47,284 bases of DNA from contig LNDW01000008.1 of the NCBI GenBank assembly GCA_001464815.1, forward strand, positions 1-47,284, in the 5' to 3' direction. Numbering within the stretch: the first letter of the stretch is position 1; every line of letters begins with the position of its first letter. Made by a program: the position numbers and the translations under genes. The notes under the pieces are model-generated. The model was given only the letters and a program-made list of their open reading frames with translations, had not been told where the DNA came from and did not search any database. This document shows positions 6,443-15,244 of the stretch, piece after piece. The DNA is from Betaproteobacteria bacterium Ga0077527 (GTDB lineage: Bacteria; Pseudomonadota; Gammaproteobacteria; Burkholderiales; SG8-41).

Positions 6443-7756
6443 CTATGCCTTGCCTATGCGGTGACGCCAGTTTTCGGAGCGATGCAGCAGTGCCTCGCGG
6501 TCGAGGCCGGTGAGCTGGCCGGAAGCCACACGTCGCTCGCCGTGCACCCAGACGTCGCTGACGTGTTCGCGTCCGGCTGCATAGACCAGGTGCGACAGCG
6601 GGTCGTAGCAGGGAGACAGTTCCAGGGCGCCGAGGTTCACCGCGGTGAGGTCGGCGAGTTTGCCGGGGACGATGGAGCCGATCTGATCCTGCAGTCCCAG
6701 CGCCCTGGCGCCACCCAGGGTCGCGGCTTCGAGCGCACGCGCCGCAGGCATCACCTGCGCGGAGGCGCTGGCGCCCTTGGCCAGTAATGCGGTCAGGCGC
6801 ATTTCCGAAAACAGGTCGAGGCGGTTGTTGCTGGCTGCGCCGTCGGTGCCGATGCCGATGTTGACCCCGGCGGCAAGCAGTTCGGCCACGGGGGCGATGC
6901 CGCTGGCCAGTTTCAGGTTGGAGGACGGGCAGTGGGCCACCGAGCAGCCGTGGCGTGCCAGCAGGGCGATTTCTTCGTTGTCGAGATGAACAGCATGTAC
7001 CGCGATCAATGACGGCCCAAGCAGGCCCAGGCGTTCCAGTCTTGCCAGCGGCCGCATGCCGTGGATTTTCAGGCTTTCGCTGACTTCACCCGCGGTTTCA
7101 TGGATGTGGATGTGCACCGGCAGGTCGAGTTCACCGGCGTAGGTTGCGATCCGTGCAAAGGTGTCGTCGGAGACAGTGAATGGCGCATGTGGCGCGAGGC
7201 AAAAGGAAAGCAGGGGTTCGCCACGCAGCCGGTCATGCAGCGTGATGCCCTTGTCCAGGTAATCCTGGGCATCGTTTGCGTAGGCCGAGCGAAACTCGAT
7301 GGCGATGATGCCGATGGCAGCACGCATGCCGGCGCGCAGGGCAGCCCGGGCTGCGGCTTCGGGAAAAAAATACATGTCATTGAAGCAGGTGACGCCACCG
7401 CGCAGCATTTCGGCGCAGGCGAGCAGGGTGCCGTCATGCACGAATTCGTCGGAAACCACGCGCCCCTCGGCCGGCCAGATGTGGTTTTGCAGCCAGTCCA
7501 TCAGCGGCAGATCGTCGGCGATGCCGCGCATCAGGCTCATCGCGGCATGGGTGTGCAGATTGATCAGACCGGGGATCAGTGCATGGGAGGGCAGTGCGAC
7601 ACGGGTGGCATCCGGGTAACGCGCCCAGGCTTCGGCCTGCGGTAATACCGCGGCGATATGTTCATTGTTGAGGACAACGGCATGGTCGGACAGCACGGTG
7701 CAGGCCGGTTCCACCGGGATGATCCACTGCGGCTCGATGATCGTGACTGAAGGCAT
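6443..7756 (-). CDS. mtaD: TRZ/ATZ-family amidohydrolase, probable 5'-methylthioadenosine/S-adenosylhomocysteine deaminase
   Basis: A 437-residue metal-dependent deaminase. The start is ATG 7756 (MPSVTIIEPQWI); the open frame continues upstream only as the antisense of ompA. Metal and catalytic motifs in order: LINLHTHAAMSLMRG (H68, H70), LAPHAPFTVSD, HIHIHETAGEV, AVHAVHLDNEEIALLA, VAHCPSSNLKLASG and GTDGAASNNRLDLFSEMR. These follow the MTA/SAH deaminase pattern, including the SSN and DG-x-x-SNN segments. Standing directly before ubiG, whose reaction releases S-adenosylhomocysteine, the enzyme could dispose of that inhibitory by-product. Related triazine or guanine deaminases cannot be fully excluded. 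Confidence 0.85.
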   Translation of the reverse strand: MPSVTIIEPQWIIPVEPACTVLSDHAVVLNNEHIAAVLPQAEAWARYPDATRVALPSHALIPGLINLHTHAAMSLMRGIADDLPLMDWLQNHIWPAEGRVVSDEFVHDGTLLACAEMLRGGVTCFNDMYFFPEAAARAALRAGMRAAIGIIAIEFRSAYANDAQDYLDKGITLHDRLRGEPLLSFCLAPHAPFTVSDDTFARIATYAGELDLPVHIHIHETAGEVSESLKIHGMRPLARLERLGLLGPSLIAVHAVHLDNEEIALLARHGCSVAHCPSSNLKLASGIAPVAELLAAGVNIGIGTDGAASNNRLDLFSEMRLTALLAKGASASAQVMPAARALEAATLGGARALGLQDQIGSIVPGKLADLTAVNLGALELSPCYDPLSHLVYAAGREHVSDVWVHGERRVASGQLTGLDREALLHRSENWRHRIGKA

Positions 7757-7784
7757 GGCTCGGGTTCTTTGCGGCGATTCACTT

Positions 7785-7816
7785 AAAAAAAAAAGCCCTG
7801 CCGAAGCAGGGCTTTT
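7785..7816 (-). terminator. Intrinsic terminator after ompA
   Basis: On the minus strand GCCCTGC-TTCG-GCAGGGC (stable UUCG tetraloop) is extended by A/T pairs and followed by a run of ten T. It stands between ompA and mtaD, only 28 bp before the mtaD start, so mtaD may depend partly on read-through. Confidence 0.92.
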
Positions 7817-7835
7817 CGAACTTCTGACTCGCCGA

Positions 7836-8606
7836 TTAGGGCTTGGCGGCCGGTTTTGCTTCCGGCTTCGCTTCCGGTTTGGCTTCGGGTTTCGGAGCCG
7901 GTTTCGGAGTCGGGTCAGCTTGACCAACGATCTCGACGGTCACGCGACGGTTCGGCGACAGGCACTCGATGAGCTGTTTGCGCTTCATCTTGTTGTCGCA
8001 GAACTTGGTCACGGGGATCGGCTGTTTCGGGCCCTTGCCTTCCCAGAAAATCAGTTTCTGGTCGAAGCCCTTGGAGACGATGTAGTCCTTGACCGTGATC
8101 GCGCGGTTTTCCGACAGCTTCATGTTGTGCTTGATGCCGCCGATGCGATCGGTGTGGCCGGTGACGATGATTGCGCCGAAGCGGACTGCGCTGCGCTGCT
8201 TGTTGGCCTTGCCGAGGGTACCGAGGAAATCGTCGAGGTCTTTCTTATTGTCGGCGGTCATCTCGGCCTTGTTGAACTCCATGCCCTGCAGCTCGATCTT
8301 CTCTTCGATGTTCAGGGGCTGGGGTTTCTTCGGTTTGGCTTCCGGTTTGGCTTCCGGTTTGGCTTCCGGCTTGGCCGCGGGCTTGACCGGCGCTGCAGTG
8401 GGTTTCGGTTTCGGCACCAGATCCGGATCGCACTCGGCGATCGCGAGGGCTGGAGTCCATTGGCTGGTGCGCACACAAACGCCGGCACCCGGAGCGCGCA
8501 CGACGGTGCCATCCGTGCTCGTCAGGTAGCCGTCCTTGGCCTGCGCGAACGCCAGGGCGGGTATGAACGCCGCGGCGACGACCGTGATGCTAAGAGCTGA
8601 ACGCAT
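7836..8606 (-). CDS. ompA: OmpA-family outer membrane/peptidoglycan-anchoring protein
   Basis: A 256-residue envelope protein. ATG 8606 has a strong AGGAGGA ribosome site 7 bp upstream and starts a signal peptide ending AFA-QA near residue 22; the longer frame upstream is not needed. After a short N-terminal segment with VCVRTSQWTPALAIAECD (the W-x-x-A-x-A-x-CD pattern of betaproteobacterial OmpA) comes a Pro/Lys/Ala/Glu linker with tandem AKPE units (about 66-98). The OmpA C-terminal domain (about 100-228) follows with VTGHTDRIGG, LSENRAITVKDYIVSKG and LSPNRRVTVEIVG, which binds peptidoglycan. Unusually, a second AKPE-repeat tail follows this domain (about 231-256). No eight-strand barrel is present. 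Confidence 0.9.
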   Translation of the reverse strand: MRSALSITVVAAAFIPALAFAQAKDGYLTSTDGTVVRAPGAGVCVRTSQWTPALAIAECDPDLVPKPKPTAAPVKPAAKPEAKPEAKPEAKPKKPQPLNIEEKIELQGMEFNKAEMTADNKKDLDDFLGTLGKANKQRSAVRFGAIIVTGHTDRIGGIKHNMKLSENRAITVKDYIVSKGFDQKLIFWEGKGPKQPIPVTKFCDNKMKRKQLIECLSPNRRVTVEIVGQADPTPKPAPKPEAKPEAKPEAKPAAKP

Positions 8607-8687
8607 GTTTTTGATCCTCCTGTTTTGCGAAAAATAAGGGATGTGTGCCGGACAGCCCGGTAAACCTGAAATCTCCCCGAAGGCCAC

Positions 8688-8717
8688 TAGATACCACATC
8701 CCTGATACCTCAGTAAA
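8688..8717 (-). promoter_or_regulatory. Candidate ompA promoter
   Basis: On the minus strand TTTACT (8717-8712), an 18-bp spacer and TATCTA (8693-8688) lie about 85 bp upstream of the ompA start, implying a sizeable 5' leader. Confidence 0.4.
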
Positions 8718-9170
8718 CCTTGCGCGCCATACTAACATGATTTCTCAAAAAAAAGCACCTTCGGTGTTGCTCAAAAGACGCAGTTTGCACGCCCTTGGTT
8801 TCACCTTGTGGAACAGTTCCGGGGGCATTATTTCTGCTCAACTTGCGCTGATGCACAGCCCAATTTGGCCATGGTTGCCGCGGTTTCTCAAAACCGGCCA
8901 CCTCATAATCGAGCATGACCAGGCAGTGTTGAAGCTTGAAGCGCCGAACTTTGGCAAGCCTCGACATCGATGGCGGATGCCAGTGGGCGATGTTTTCCCG
9001 AATACAGAGGCGCCTGGCGGCCTGAATTCCGTGCGGCGATGCCGTGCATGCAAGCGGGGCTGAAAGCACGGGTCGGTCAGGGGCGCATGCTAGAATTCCA
9101 CGTTTAGCAAACAATATAAAACCGTGCCGGCACGCCGTGCGTGAACAGGCACACAGACTCTCCGGAATCC
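8718..9170. other. Intergenic region between ompA and gyrA
   Basis: The region between the divergent ompA promoter and gyrA holds no convincing gene. Open frames on both strands (for example 8710-9114 minus) lack ribosome sites and protein-like composition. A small hairpin CGGTTT-ctca-AAACCG is at about 8881-8896. TAGAAT (about 9092) and TATAAA (about 9115) could be gyrA -10 elements, but neither has a good -35. Confidence 0.4.
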
Positions 9171-11714
9171 ATGGATCAATTCGCCAAAGAAACCCTGCCG
9201 ATCAGCCTCGAAGAGGAGATGCGGCGTTCCTATCTCGACTATGCAATGAGCGTGATTGTCGGGCGCGCGCTGCCTGATGTCCGTGACGGCCTGAAGCCGG
9301 TTCACCGCCGGATCCTTTTCGCGATGCACGAGTCAAATACGGTATGGAACCGACCCTATGTGAAATGCGCGCGCGTGGTCGGTGATGTGCTCGGCAAATA
9401 CCATCCGCACGGCGACAGCGCCACGTATGAGGCGCTGGTGCGCATGGCGCAGAACTTCTCGATGCGCTACATGCTGATCGACGGCCAGGGCAACTTCGGC
9501 TCGGTCGATGGTGATTCCGCGGCGGCCTATCGTTATACCGAGTGCCGGATGGAAAAGATCACATCCGACATGCTCGCCGACATCGACATGGAAACCGTCG
9601 ATTTTGTCGACAACTACGATGGCAAGGAAAAAGAGCCGGTCACGCTGCCGACCAAGGTGCCGAACCTGCTGGTCAACGGTTCTTCTGGCATCGCGGTGGG
9701 TATGGCCACCAACATTCCGCCGCACAACCTCGGCGAAGTCGTCGATGCCTGCCAGGCCTTGCTGAAGAATCCTGAAATCAGCATTGATGAGCTGATCGAG
9801 ATCGTGCCGGCGCCGGATTTCCCGACTGCGGGCATCATTTACGGCGTGTCGGGCGTACGCGACGGTTATCGCACCGGCCGCGGCCGCGTGATCATGCGTG
9901 CGCGCACCCATTTCGAGGAGGCGGAAAAGGGCGGGCGCGTCTCCATCGTCATCGATGAGTTGCCGTACCAGGTCAACAAGGCCAATCTGCTGATGAAAAT
10001 CGGCGAGCTGGTGCGCGAGAAAAAACTCGAAGGCATTTCCGACATCCGCGACGAGTCCGACAAGTCGGGCATGCGCGCAGTGATCGAACTGAAGCGCGGC
10101 GAGGTGCCGGAAATTGTCCTGAACAATCTGTGGAAAGACACGCAGATGCAGGACAGCTTCGGCATGAACATGGTGGCATTGGTCGATGGCCAGCCGCGCC
10201 TGCTCAATCTGAAGCAGTTCCTCGAAGCTTTCCTGCGCCATCGCCGCGAAGTGGTCACGCGTCGCACGGTGTTCGAATTGCGCAAGGCGCGGGAGCGTGG
10301 GCATCTGCTGGAGGGCCTGGCTGTAGCGCTCTCGAACGTCGATGAAGTGATTGCGCTGATCAAGGCGGCGCCGACCCCGGCGGACGCCAAGCGTGAGTTG
10401 ATGGCGCGCTTCTGGCGCTCAAAGCTGGTCGAGGAGTTGCTGGAGAGAGCCGAGGGTGCATCGTACCGTCCGGAAGGGCTGGGCGCTGAATTCGGCTTGC
10501 AGAAAAAGGGCTACAAGCTGTCCGATGCGCAGGCCCAGCAGATCCTTGAGCTGCGCCTGCAGCGCCTGACCGCGCTGGAACAGGACAAGATCGTCGCTGA
10601 ATACCGCGAGATGATGGACAAGATCACCGACCTGCTCGACATTCTCGACAAGCCGGCGCGTGTGACCAGGATCATCGGCCAGGAACTTGCCGACGTCCGG
10701 AAACTGTACGCCGACGAGCGTCGCAGCGAGATCGTCATCAATACCCAGGACCTGAGCACCGAAGACCTGATCCAGCCCGAAGATGTGGTGGTTACGTTGT
10801 CCCACGGCGGCTATATGAAGTCGCAGCCGGTGGCCGATTACCGCGCGCAGAAGCGCGGCGGCCGTGGCAAGCAGGCAACGACGACCAAGGATGACGATTT
10901 CGTCGAGAAGTTGTTCATCGCCAACACCCACGACTACATCCTGTGTTTCTCCAACAGGGGGCGCGTCTACTGGATCAAGGTTTACGCAGTGCCGGTGGGC
11001 AGCCGCGCCTCGCGCGGCAAGCCGATCGTCAACCTCGTGCCGCTGATGGAGCACGAAAAAATCACCGCGATCCTCCCGGTGAAGGAGTTCGACGACGAAC
11101 ATTTCGTGTTCATGGCGACCTCGACCGGAACAGTGAAGAAAACCGCGCTGTCGGCGTTTTCGCGACCGATGGCCAAGGGCATCATCGCGGTCAACCTGGA
11201 TGATGGTGATTACCTGATCGGCGTGGCAATCACCGACGGCAAGCAGGATGTCATGCTGTTTTCCGACGCCGGCAAGGCGGTGCGCTTCAGCGAGGACGAG
11301 GTCCGCGCGATGGGGCGCGCCGCGGCGGGTGTGCGCGGCATGAAGCTGCAGGGCAAGCAGAGAGTCATTTCCCTGCTTACCGCCAGCGACGAGGAAAAAT
11401 CGGTGCTGACCGCGACTGAAAACGGTTATGGCAAGCGCACGCCGGTGACGGAGTACACCCGCCATGGCCGCGGTACCCAGGGCATGATCGCGATCCAGGC
11501 CAGCGACCGCAACGGCATGCTGGTCGGTGCGCAGCTGGTGACCAAGGATGACGAAATCATGCTGATCACCACCGGTGGCGTGCTGATTCGCACCCGCATC
11601 AAGGAAGTGCGCGAGCAGGGCCGTTCGACCCAGGGCGTGCGCCTGATCAATCTTGATGAGGGTGAAAAATTGGTGGGCATGCAAACCATCGTCGAGACAG
11701 ACGACGAAGAGTGA
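9171..11714 (+). CDS. gyrA: DNA gyrase subunit A
   Basis: An 847-residue breakage-reunion subunit of the enzyme that supercoils DNA. ATG 9171 ([17 protein letters not shown]) is the conserved start; an in-frame GTG at 9141 is less likely. The N-terminal region aligns with E. coli without gaps through residue 125: [13 protein letters not shown], the resistance-determining segment [10 protein letters not shown] (Ser83, Glu87 instead of Asp87), and the catalytic Tyr122 in AYRYTE. The coiled-coil arm follows, then the C-terminal beta-pinwheel beginning after the gyrase box QKRGGRGK. The C-terminus ends in acidic ETDDEE. It stands first in a long same-strand housekeeping run and is separated from serC by a 93-bp repeat-rich gap. 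Confidence 0.97.
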   Translation: MDQFAKETLPISLEEEMRRSYLDYAMSVIVGRALPDVRDGLKPVHRRILFAMHESNTVWNRPYVKCARVVGDVLGKYHPHGDSATYEALVRMAQNFSMRYMLIDGQGNFGSVDGDSAAAYRYTECRMEKITSDMLADIDMETVDFVDNYDGKEKEPVTLPTKVPNLLVNGSSGIAVGMATNIPPHNLGEVVDACQALLKNPEISIDELIEIVPAPDFPTAGIIYGVSGVRDGYRTGRGRVIMRARTHFEEAEKGGRVSIVIDELPYQVNKANLLMKIGELVREKKLEGISDIRDESDKSGMRAVIELKRGEVPEIVLNNLWKDTQMQDSFGMNMVALVDGQPRLLNLKQFLEAFLRHRREVVTRRTVFELRKARERGHLLEGLAVALSNVDEVIALIKAAPTPADAKRELMARFWRSKLVEELLERAEGASYRPEGLGAEFGLQKKGYKLSDAQAQQILELRLQRLTALEQDKIVAEYREMMDKITDLLDILDKPARVTRIIGQELADVRKLYADERRSEIVINTQDLSTEDLIQPEDVVVTLSHGGYMKSQPVADYRAQKRGGRGKQATTTKDDDFVEKLFIANTHDYILCFSNRGRVYWIKVYAVPVGSRASRGKPIVNLVPLMEHEKITAILPVKEFDDEHFVFMATSTGTVKKTALSAFSRPMAKGIIAVNLDDGDYLIGVAITDGKQDVMLFSDAGKAVRFSEDEVRAMGRAAAGVRGMKLQGKQRVISLLTASDEEKSVLTATENGYGKRTPVTEYTRHGRGTQGMIAIQASDRNGMLVGAQLVTKDDEIMLITTGGVLIRTRIKEVREQGRSTQGVRLINLDEGEKLVGMQTIVETDDEE

Positions 11715-11718
11715 TGCT

Positions 11719-11801
11719 GCAGGATTGCGGATTGAGGATCGAGAACATCCCGTGAAGTAATCCTGCCTGCCACGCAATCCTCAATCCACATTCCTCAATC
11801 C
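11719..11801. repeat. Repeat-rich gyrA-serC spacer able to form alternative hairpins
   Basis: GGATTGAGGAT (11729-11739) is the exact reverse complement of ATCCTCAATCC (11777-11787). A second copy of TCCTCAATCC follows at 11792-11801, only 6 bp before the serC start. GCAGGATT (11719-11726) also pairs with AATCCTGC (11758-11765). The left arm can therefore pair with either right copy, giving mutually exclusive structures. It may be a termination/attenuation device or a REP-like repeat. Confidence 0.65.
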
Positions 11802-11807
11802 TAAAAT

Positions 11808-12890
11808 ATGGCCAGAGTATTCAATTTCAGCGCCGGTCCGGCGGTATTGCCGGAACCGGTATTGCAGCAGGCGGCGGCAGAGATGATGGACTGGCATGGC
11901 AGCGGCATGTCGGTGATGGAAATGAGCCACCGCGGCAAGGAATTCATCGACATCCACGCCCGCGCCGAGGCCGATCTGCGCGATCTGATGGGTATTCCGA
12001 AGAATTACAAGGTGCTGTTTCTGCAGGGCGGGGCCTCTGCGCAGTTTGCGGTGATTCCGATGAACCTGCTGCGCGGCAAGTCCGCCGCCGACTATGTCAA
12101 TACCGGGCAGTGGTCGAAAAAAGCCATTGCCGATGCGAAGAAATACTGCAAAGTCAACGTCGCCGCGACTTCAGAGCCGGACAGTTATACCCGGGCGCCG
12201 AAACAAGCTGAGTGGAAGCTTGATCCGGATGCGGCCTATGTGCACATCACCACCAACGAGACCATCGGCGGCGTCGAGTTCCACTGGGTGCCGGATACCG
12301 GCAAGGTGCCGCTGGTCGCCGACATGTCCTCGCACATCCTGTCGCGGCCGATGGACGTGTCGCGTTACGGACTGATCTATGCCGGCGCGCAGAAAAATAT
12401 CGGTCCGGCGGGATTGACCATTGTCATCGTGCGCGACGACCTGCTGGGTCAGGCGCTGCCGGTGACGCCAACCGTGTTCGATTACAAGGTGCAGGCGGAC
12501 AACGACTCGATGTCGAACACGCCGGCGACGTACGGCATCTATATGGCAGGGCTGGTGTTTGAATGGCTGAAAAAGCAGGGCGGCGTGGCGGCGATGGAAA
12601 AAACCAACCGTACCAAGGCCGCGCTGCTCTACGACTACCTCGACCAGACCGAGTTCTTCCATTCGCCGGTGGCGAAGGATGACCGTTCGCTGATGAACGT
12701 GCCGTTCACGCTGCGCAACGCCGATCTCGACAAGGCTTTCCTGCAGACCACCGAGGCCGCGGGCCTGACCCAGTTGAAGGGGCATCGCTCCGTTGGCGGC
12801 ATGCGCGCCTCGATTTACAACGCAATGCCGATCGAGGGCGTGCAGGCGCTGGTGCAGTGCATGAAGGAATTCGAGCGCAAGAATGGCTGA
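11808..12890 (+). CDS. serC: Phosphoserine aminotransferase
   Basis: A 360-residue PLP enzyme converting 3-phosphohydroxypyruvate to phosphoserine, and also acting in pyridoxal phosphate synthesis. Diagnostic segments are [15 protein letters not shown] at the start, [30 protein letters not shown], the [11 protein letters not shown] segment, and [14 protein letters not shown] with the PLP lysine near residue 197. The C-terminal [14 protein letters not shown] is typical. Length equals the family norm. No Shine-Dalgarno sequence is evident before ATG 11808; instead the start sits directly behind a repeat that can fold. It overlaps serA by 8 bp, so the two steps of serine synthesis are coupled. 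Confidence 0.95.
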   Translation: MARVFNFSAGPAVLPEPVLQQAAAEMMDWHGSGMSVMEMSHRGKEFIDIHARAEADLRDLMGIPKNYKVLFLQGGASAQFAVIPMNLLRGKSAADYVNTGQWSKKAIADAKKYCKVNVAATSEPDSYTRAPKQAEWKLDPDAAYVHITTNETIGGVEFHWVPDTGKVPLVADMSSHILSRPMDVSRYGLIYAGAQKNIGPAGLTIVIVRDDLLGQALPVTPTVFDYKVQADNDSMSNTPATYGIYMAGLVFEWLKKQGGVAAMEKTNRTKAALLYDYLDQTEFFHSPVAKDDRSLMNVPFTLRNADLDKAFLQTTEAAGLTQLKGHRSVGGMRASIYNAMPIEGVQALVQCMKEFERKNG

Positions 12891-14088
12891 ATCGCTGAAC
12901 ATGCAAACCCAGTACCGCATCCTCACGCTGAACGCGATTGCCGCGGTCGGCCTGCAGCGTTTTCCGAAAGACCGCTATGCCGTGGCCGGCGACACCGCCA
13001 GCCCCGACGCGATCCTGGTGCGCTCGCAGGACATGCACAAGATGGACATTCCGGCGAGTGTCCGGGCCATCGGCCGCGCCGGTGCCGGCACCAACAACAT
13101 TCCGGTGGACAGAATGAGCCTGCGCGGCGCGCCGGTGTTCAACGCGCCGGGTGCCAACGCCAACGCGGTCAAGGAACTGGTGATCGCCGCGCTGCTGATA
13201 TCCGCGCGCAATCTGGTGCCCGCAGTGCGTTTTGTCGACAGCCTCAAAGGTGATGACGAGACCCTGCACAAGCTGGTCGAGGACGGCAAGAAGCATTTTG
13301 CCGGCACCGAACTGCCGGGGCGCACGCTGGGTGTGATCGGCCTGGGCAAGATCGGCAGTCTGGTCGCCGATGCAGCGATCAAGCTTGGCATGGACGTGCT
13401 GGGTTACGACCCCGAGATCACTGTTGATGCGGCGTGGAGTCTGCCGTCGCAGGTGCGCAAGGCGCATTCGATAGAGGAAGTGATGAAGTCGGCGGATTTT
13501 GTGACGCTGCACGTGCCGCTGGTGAAGGCGACGCGCGGGCTGATCAATGCGCAGCGCCTGCAACTGCTGCACAAGGGCGCGGTGCTGCTCAATTTTTCGC
13601 GCGACGGCATTGTTGACGATGTTGCGGTGATCGAAGCGCTGGCGGCCAAAAAGCTGAAATCGTATATCTGCGATTTTCCGGCGCAGGCGCTGGCCGGCCA
13701 TCCGCAGGTGGTGGCCTTGCCCCATCTCGGCGCTTCCACCCGTGAGGCCGAGGACAACTGCGCGGTGATGGTTGCCGACCAGGTGCGCGAGTACCTCGAG
13801 CACGGCAATATCCGCAATGCCGTCAACTTTGCCGACACCGTGATGCCGCGAGAATCGGCCTACCGTGTGGCGATTGCCAACGCCAACGTGCCGAACATGG
13901 TGGGGCAGATATCGACCGCGATGGCGCGCGCCGGGCTCAACATCCACAACATGCTGAACAAGTCGCGTGGCGACATGGCCTATACGCTGGTCGATGTCGA
14001 CAGCGCGGTGCCGGATTCCCTGATCAGTGAACTTTCTGCCATCCAGGGCGTACTCGCCGTAAGATATCTGCCTGCTGCAAATCCCTGA
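12883..14088 (+). CDS. serA: D-3-phosphoglycerate dehydrogenase
   Basis: A 401-residue NAD-dependent dehydrogenase for the first step of serine synthesis. ATG 12883 overlaps serC; ATG 12901 ([11 protein letters not shown]) is an alternative. Features in order: [15 protein letters not shown], the nucleotide-binding [17 protein letters not shown] with downstream acidic [35 protein letters not shown] (catalytic region, with SRDG where ARGG is usual) and [16 protein letters not shown] with the catalytic His. A C-terminal ACT-like part from about residue 325 ([20 protein letters not shown]) suggests serine feedback. This is the short form without an intervening domain. Its place between serC and pheA lets serine and phenylalanine genes share a transcript. 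Confidence 0.93.
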   Translation: MAESLNMQTQYRILTLNAIAAVGLQRFPKDRYAVAGDTASPDAILVRSQDMHKMDIPASVRAIGRAGAGTNNIPVDRMSLRGAPVFNAPGANANAVKELVIAALLISARNLVPAVRFVDSLKGDDETLHKLVEDGKKHFAGTELPGRTLGVIGLGKIGSLVADAAIKLGMDVLGYDPEITVDAAWSLPSQVRKAHSIEEVMKSADFVTLHVPLVKATRGLINAQRLQLLHKGAVLLNFSRDGIVDDVAVIEALAAKKLKSYICDFPAQALAGHPQVVALPHLGASTREAEDNCAVMVADQVREYLEHGNIRNAVNFADTVMPRESAYRVAIANANVPNMVGQISTAMARAGLNIHNMLNKSRGDMAYTLVDVDSAVPDSLISELSAIQGVLAVRYLPAANP

Positions 14089-14125
14089 CCTGAACCTCTG
14101 ACCACCATTTACTGACAGATCGCTA

Positions 14126-15190
14126 ATGGCCGTCTCGCTTGCCAGCATCCGCCAGAAGATCGATGCCCTCGACACCCGTCTTGTCGGGTTGTTGTCGGCC
14201 CGGGCCAGACTGGCCCAGCAGGCCTGGCATGCCAAGGGTAATGCCTCGGCCTACAAGCCCGAGCGCGAGGCTCAGGTGTTGCGCCGTGTGCGCGAGCTGA
14301 ACAAGGGACCTCTGTCCGCGGCTGCGCTGACCCGGCTGTTCACCGAAATCATGTCGGCTTGCCGCGCACTCGAAGAGCAGATGGCGGTGGCCTACCTCGG
14401 GCCTGAAGGCACGTTCAGCCAGGAGGCCGTGGTCAAGCATTTCAGCTCAGCCACCGGTGGCCGGCCGCTGAACAGCATTGATGAAGTGTTCCGCGCAGTG
14501 GAGTCGGGTGAGTCCGCCTACGGCGTGGTGCCGGTGGAGAACTCCACTGAAGGCGCCGTCGGTCGCACGCTGGACCTGCTGCTTAATACTTCGGCGCGTA
14601 TCTGCGGCGAGGTTAATCTCCCGGTGCGGCAGAACCTGATGACCAACGCTGCCAGCCGCGCTGCGATCCGCACCGTGTATTCGCACACCCAAAGCCTTGC
14701 GCAATGCCAGGGCTGGCTGTCACGCCATCTGCCGGATGCCGAGCGCGTGGCTGTGGTCAGTAATGCCGAGGCGGCACGCATGGCGGCGAAGGACAAACGT
14801 GCGGCCGCCATCGCCAGCCGCACCGCAGCCGGGCTTTACGGCCTGAAGCTGCTGGCGCGCAATATCGAAGACGATCCGAAGAACACCACGCGCTTCGCGG
14901 TGATCGGCGCGGATGATGCTTCGCCCTCGGGCAAGGACAAGACTTCGCTGATCCTGTCCACGCGCAACGTGCCTGGTGCGATTCACGACCTGCTGTCGCC
15001 GCTGGCCAAACACGGCGTCAGCATGACCCGGCTCGAATCACGTCCGGCGCGCACCGGCCGCTGGGAATATGTGTTCTATATCGACATCGAAGGCCATCGC
15101 GCCGAAGCGCATGTCGCGCAGGCGCTCGCTGCGCTCGAAGGCAGGGCCGCGATGCTCAAGCTGCTCGGTTCCTATCCGGCTGCGCGCTGA
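14126..15190 (+). CDS. pheA: Bifunctional chorismate mutase / prephenate dehydratase (P-protein)
   Basis: A 354-residue enzyme taking chorismate to phenylpyruvate. The chorismate mutase helix bundle covers about residues 1-85 (IRQKIDALDTRLVGLLSARARLA, YKPEREAQVLRRV, FTEIMSACRALE). Prephenate dehydratase follows from VAYLGPEGTFSQEA (about 88), with VPVENSTEGAVGRTLD, SHTQSLAQCQGWL and the catalytic NTTRFAVIG. The C-terminal ACT domain carries LAKHGVSMTRLESRPARTGRWEYVFY in part, the ESRP phenylalanine-binding motif for feedback inhibition. It starts 37 bp after serA on the same strand. All parts look intact. Confidence 0.96.
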   Translation: MAVSLASIRQKIDALDTRLVGLLSARARLAQQAWHAKGNASAYKPEREAQVLRRVRELNKGPLSAAALTRLFTEIMSACRALEEQMAVAYLGPEGTFSQEAVVKHFSSATGGRPLNSIDEVFRAVESGESAYGVVPVENSTEGAVGRTLDLLLNTSARICGEVNLPVRQNLMTNAASRAAIRTVYSHTQSLAQCQGWLSRHLPDAERVAVVSNAEAARMAAKDKRAAAIASRTAAGLYGLKLLARNIEDDPKNTTRFAVIGADDASPSGKDKTSLILSTRNVPGAIHDLLSPLAKHGVSMTRLESRPARTGRWEYVFYIDIEGHRAEAHVAQALAALEGRAAMLKLLGSYPAAR

Positions 15191-15212
15191 TTGGCTGCAG
15201 CCGCTTTATCCA

Positions 15213-15235
15213 TATAAGCCATTGTTTTTATTGAT
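15213..15235 (+). repeat. Dispersed AT-rich element, copy A (upstream of hisC)
   Basis: TATAAGCC followed by ATTGTTTTTATTGAT. The reverse complement recurs without a mismatch at 44463-44485, and diverged copies are at 23712, 26581 and 29810. It ends 9 bp before the hisC start in an otherwise GC-rich region. Confidence 0.8.
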
Positions 15236-15244
15236 AATTTTATA

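Noticed and set aside
7757..7927. N-terminal extension of the deaminase frame
   Set aside because: The extra residues are rich in Arg, Asn and Pro and are simply the antisense of the ompA repeat region and its terminator; ATG 7756 starts the conserved protein.
7850..8400. CRISPR-like repeats
   Set aside because: The 12-bp repeats are in frame, code for AKPE and lack spacers. No CRISPR array was seen anywhere in the window.
8710..9114. 134-codon minus-strand frame between ompA and gyrA
   Set aside because: No ribosome site, random-looking composition, and it overlaps the probable ompA promoter; competing frames exist on the other strand.
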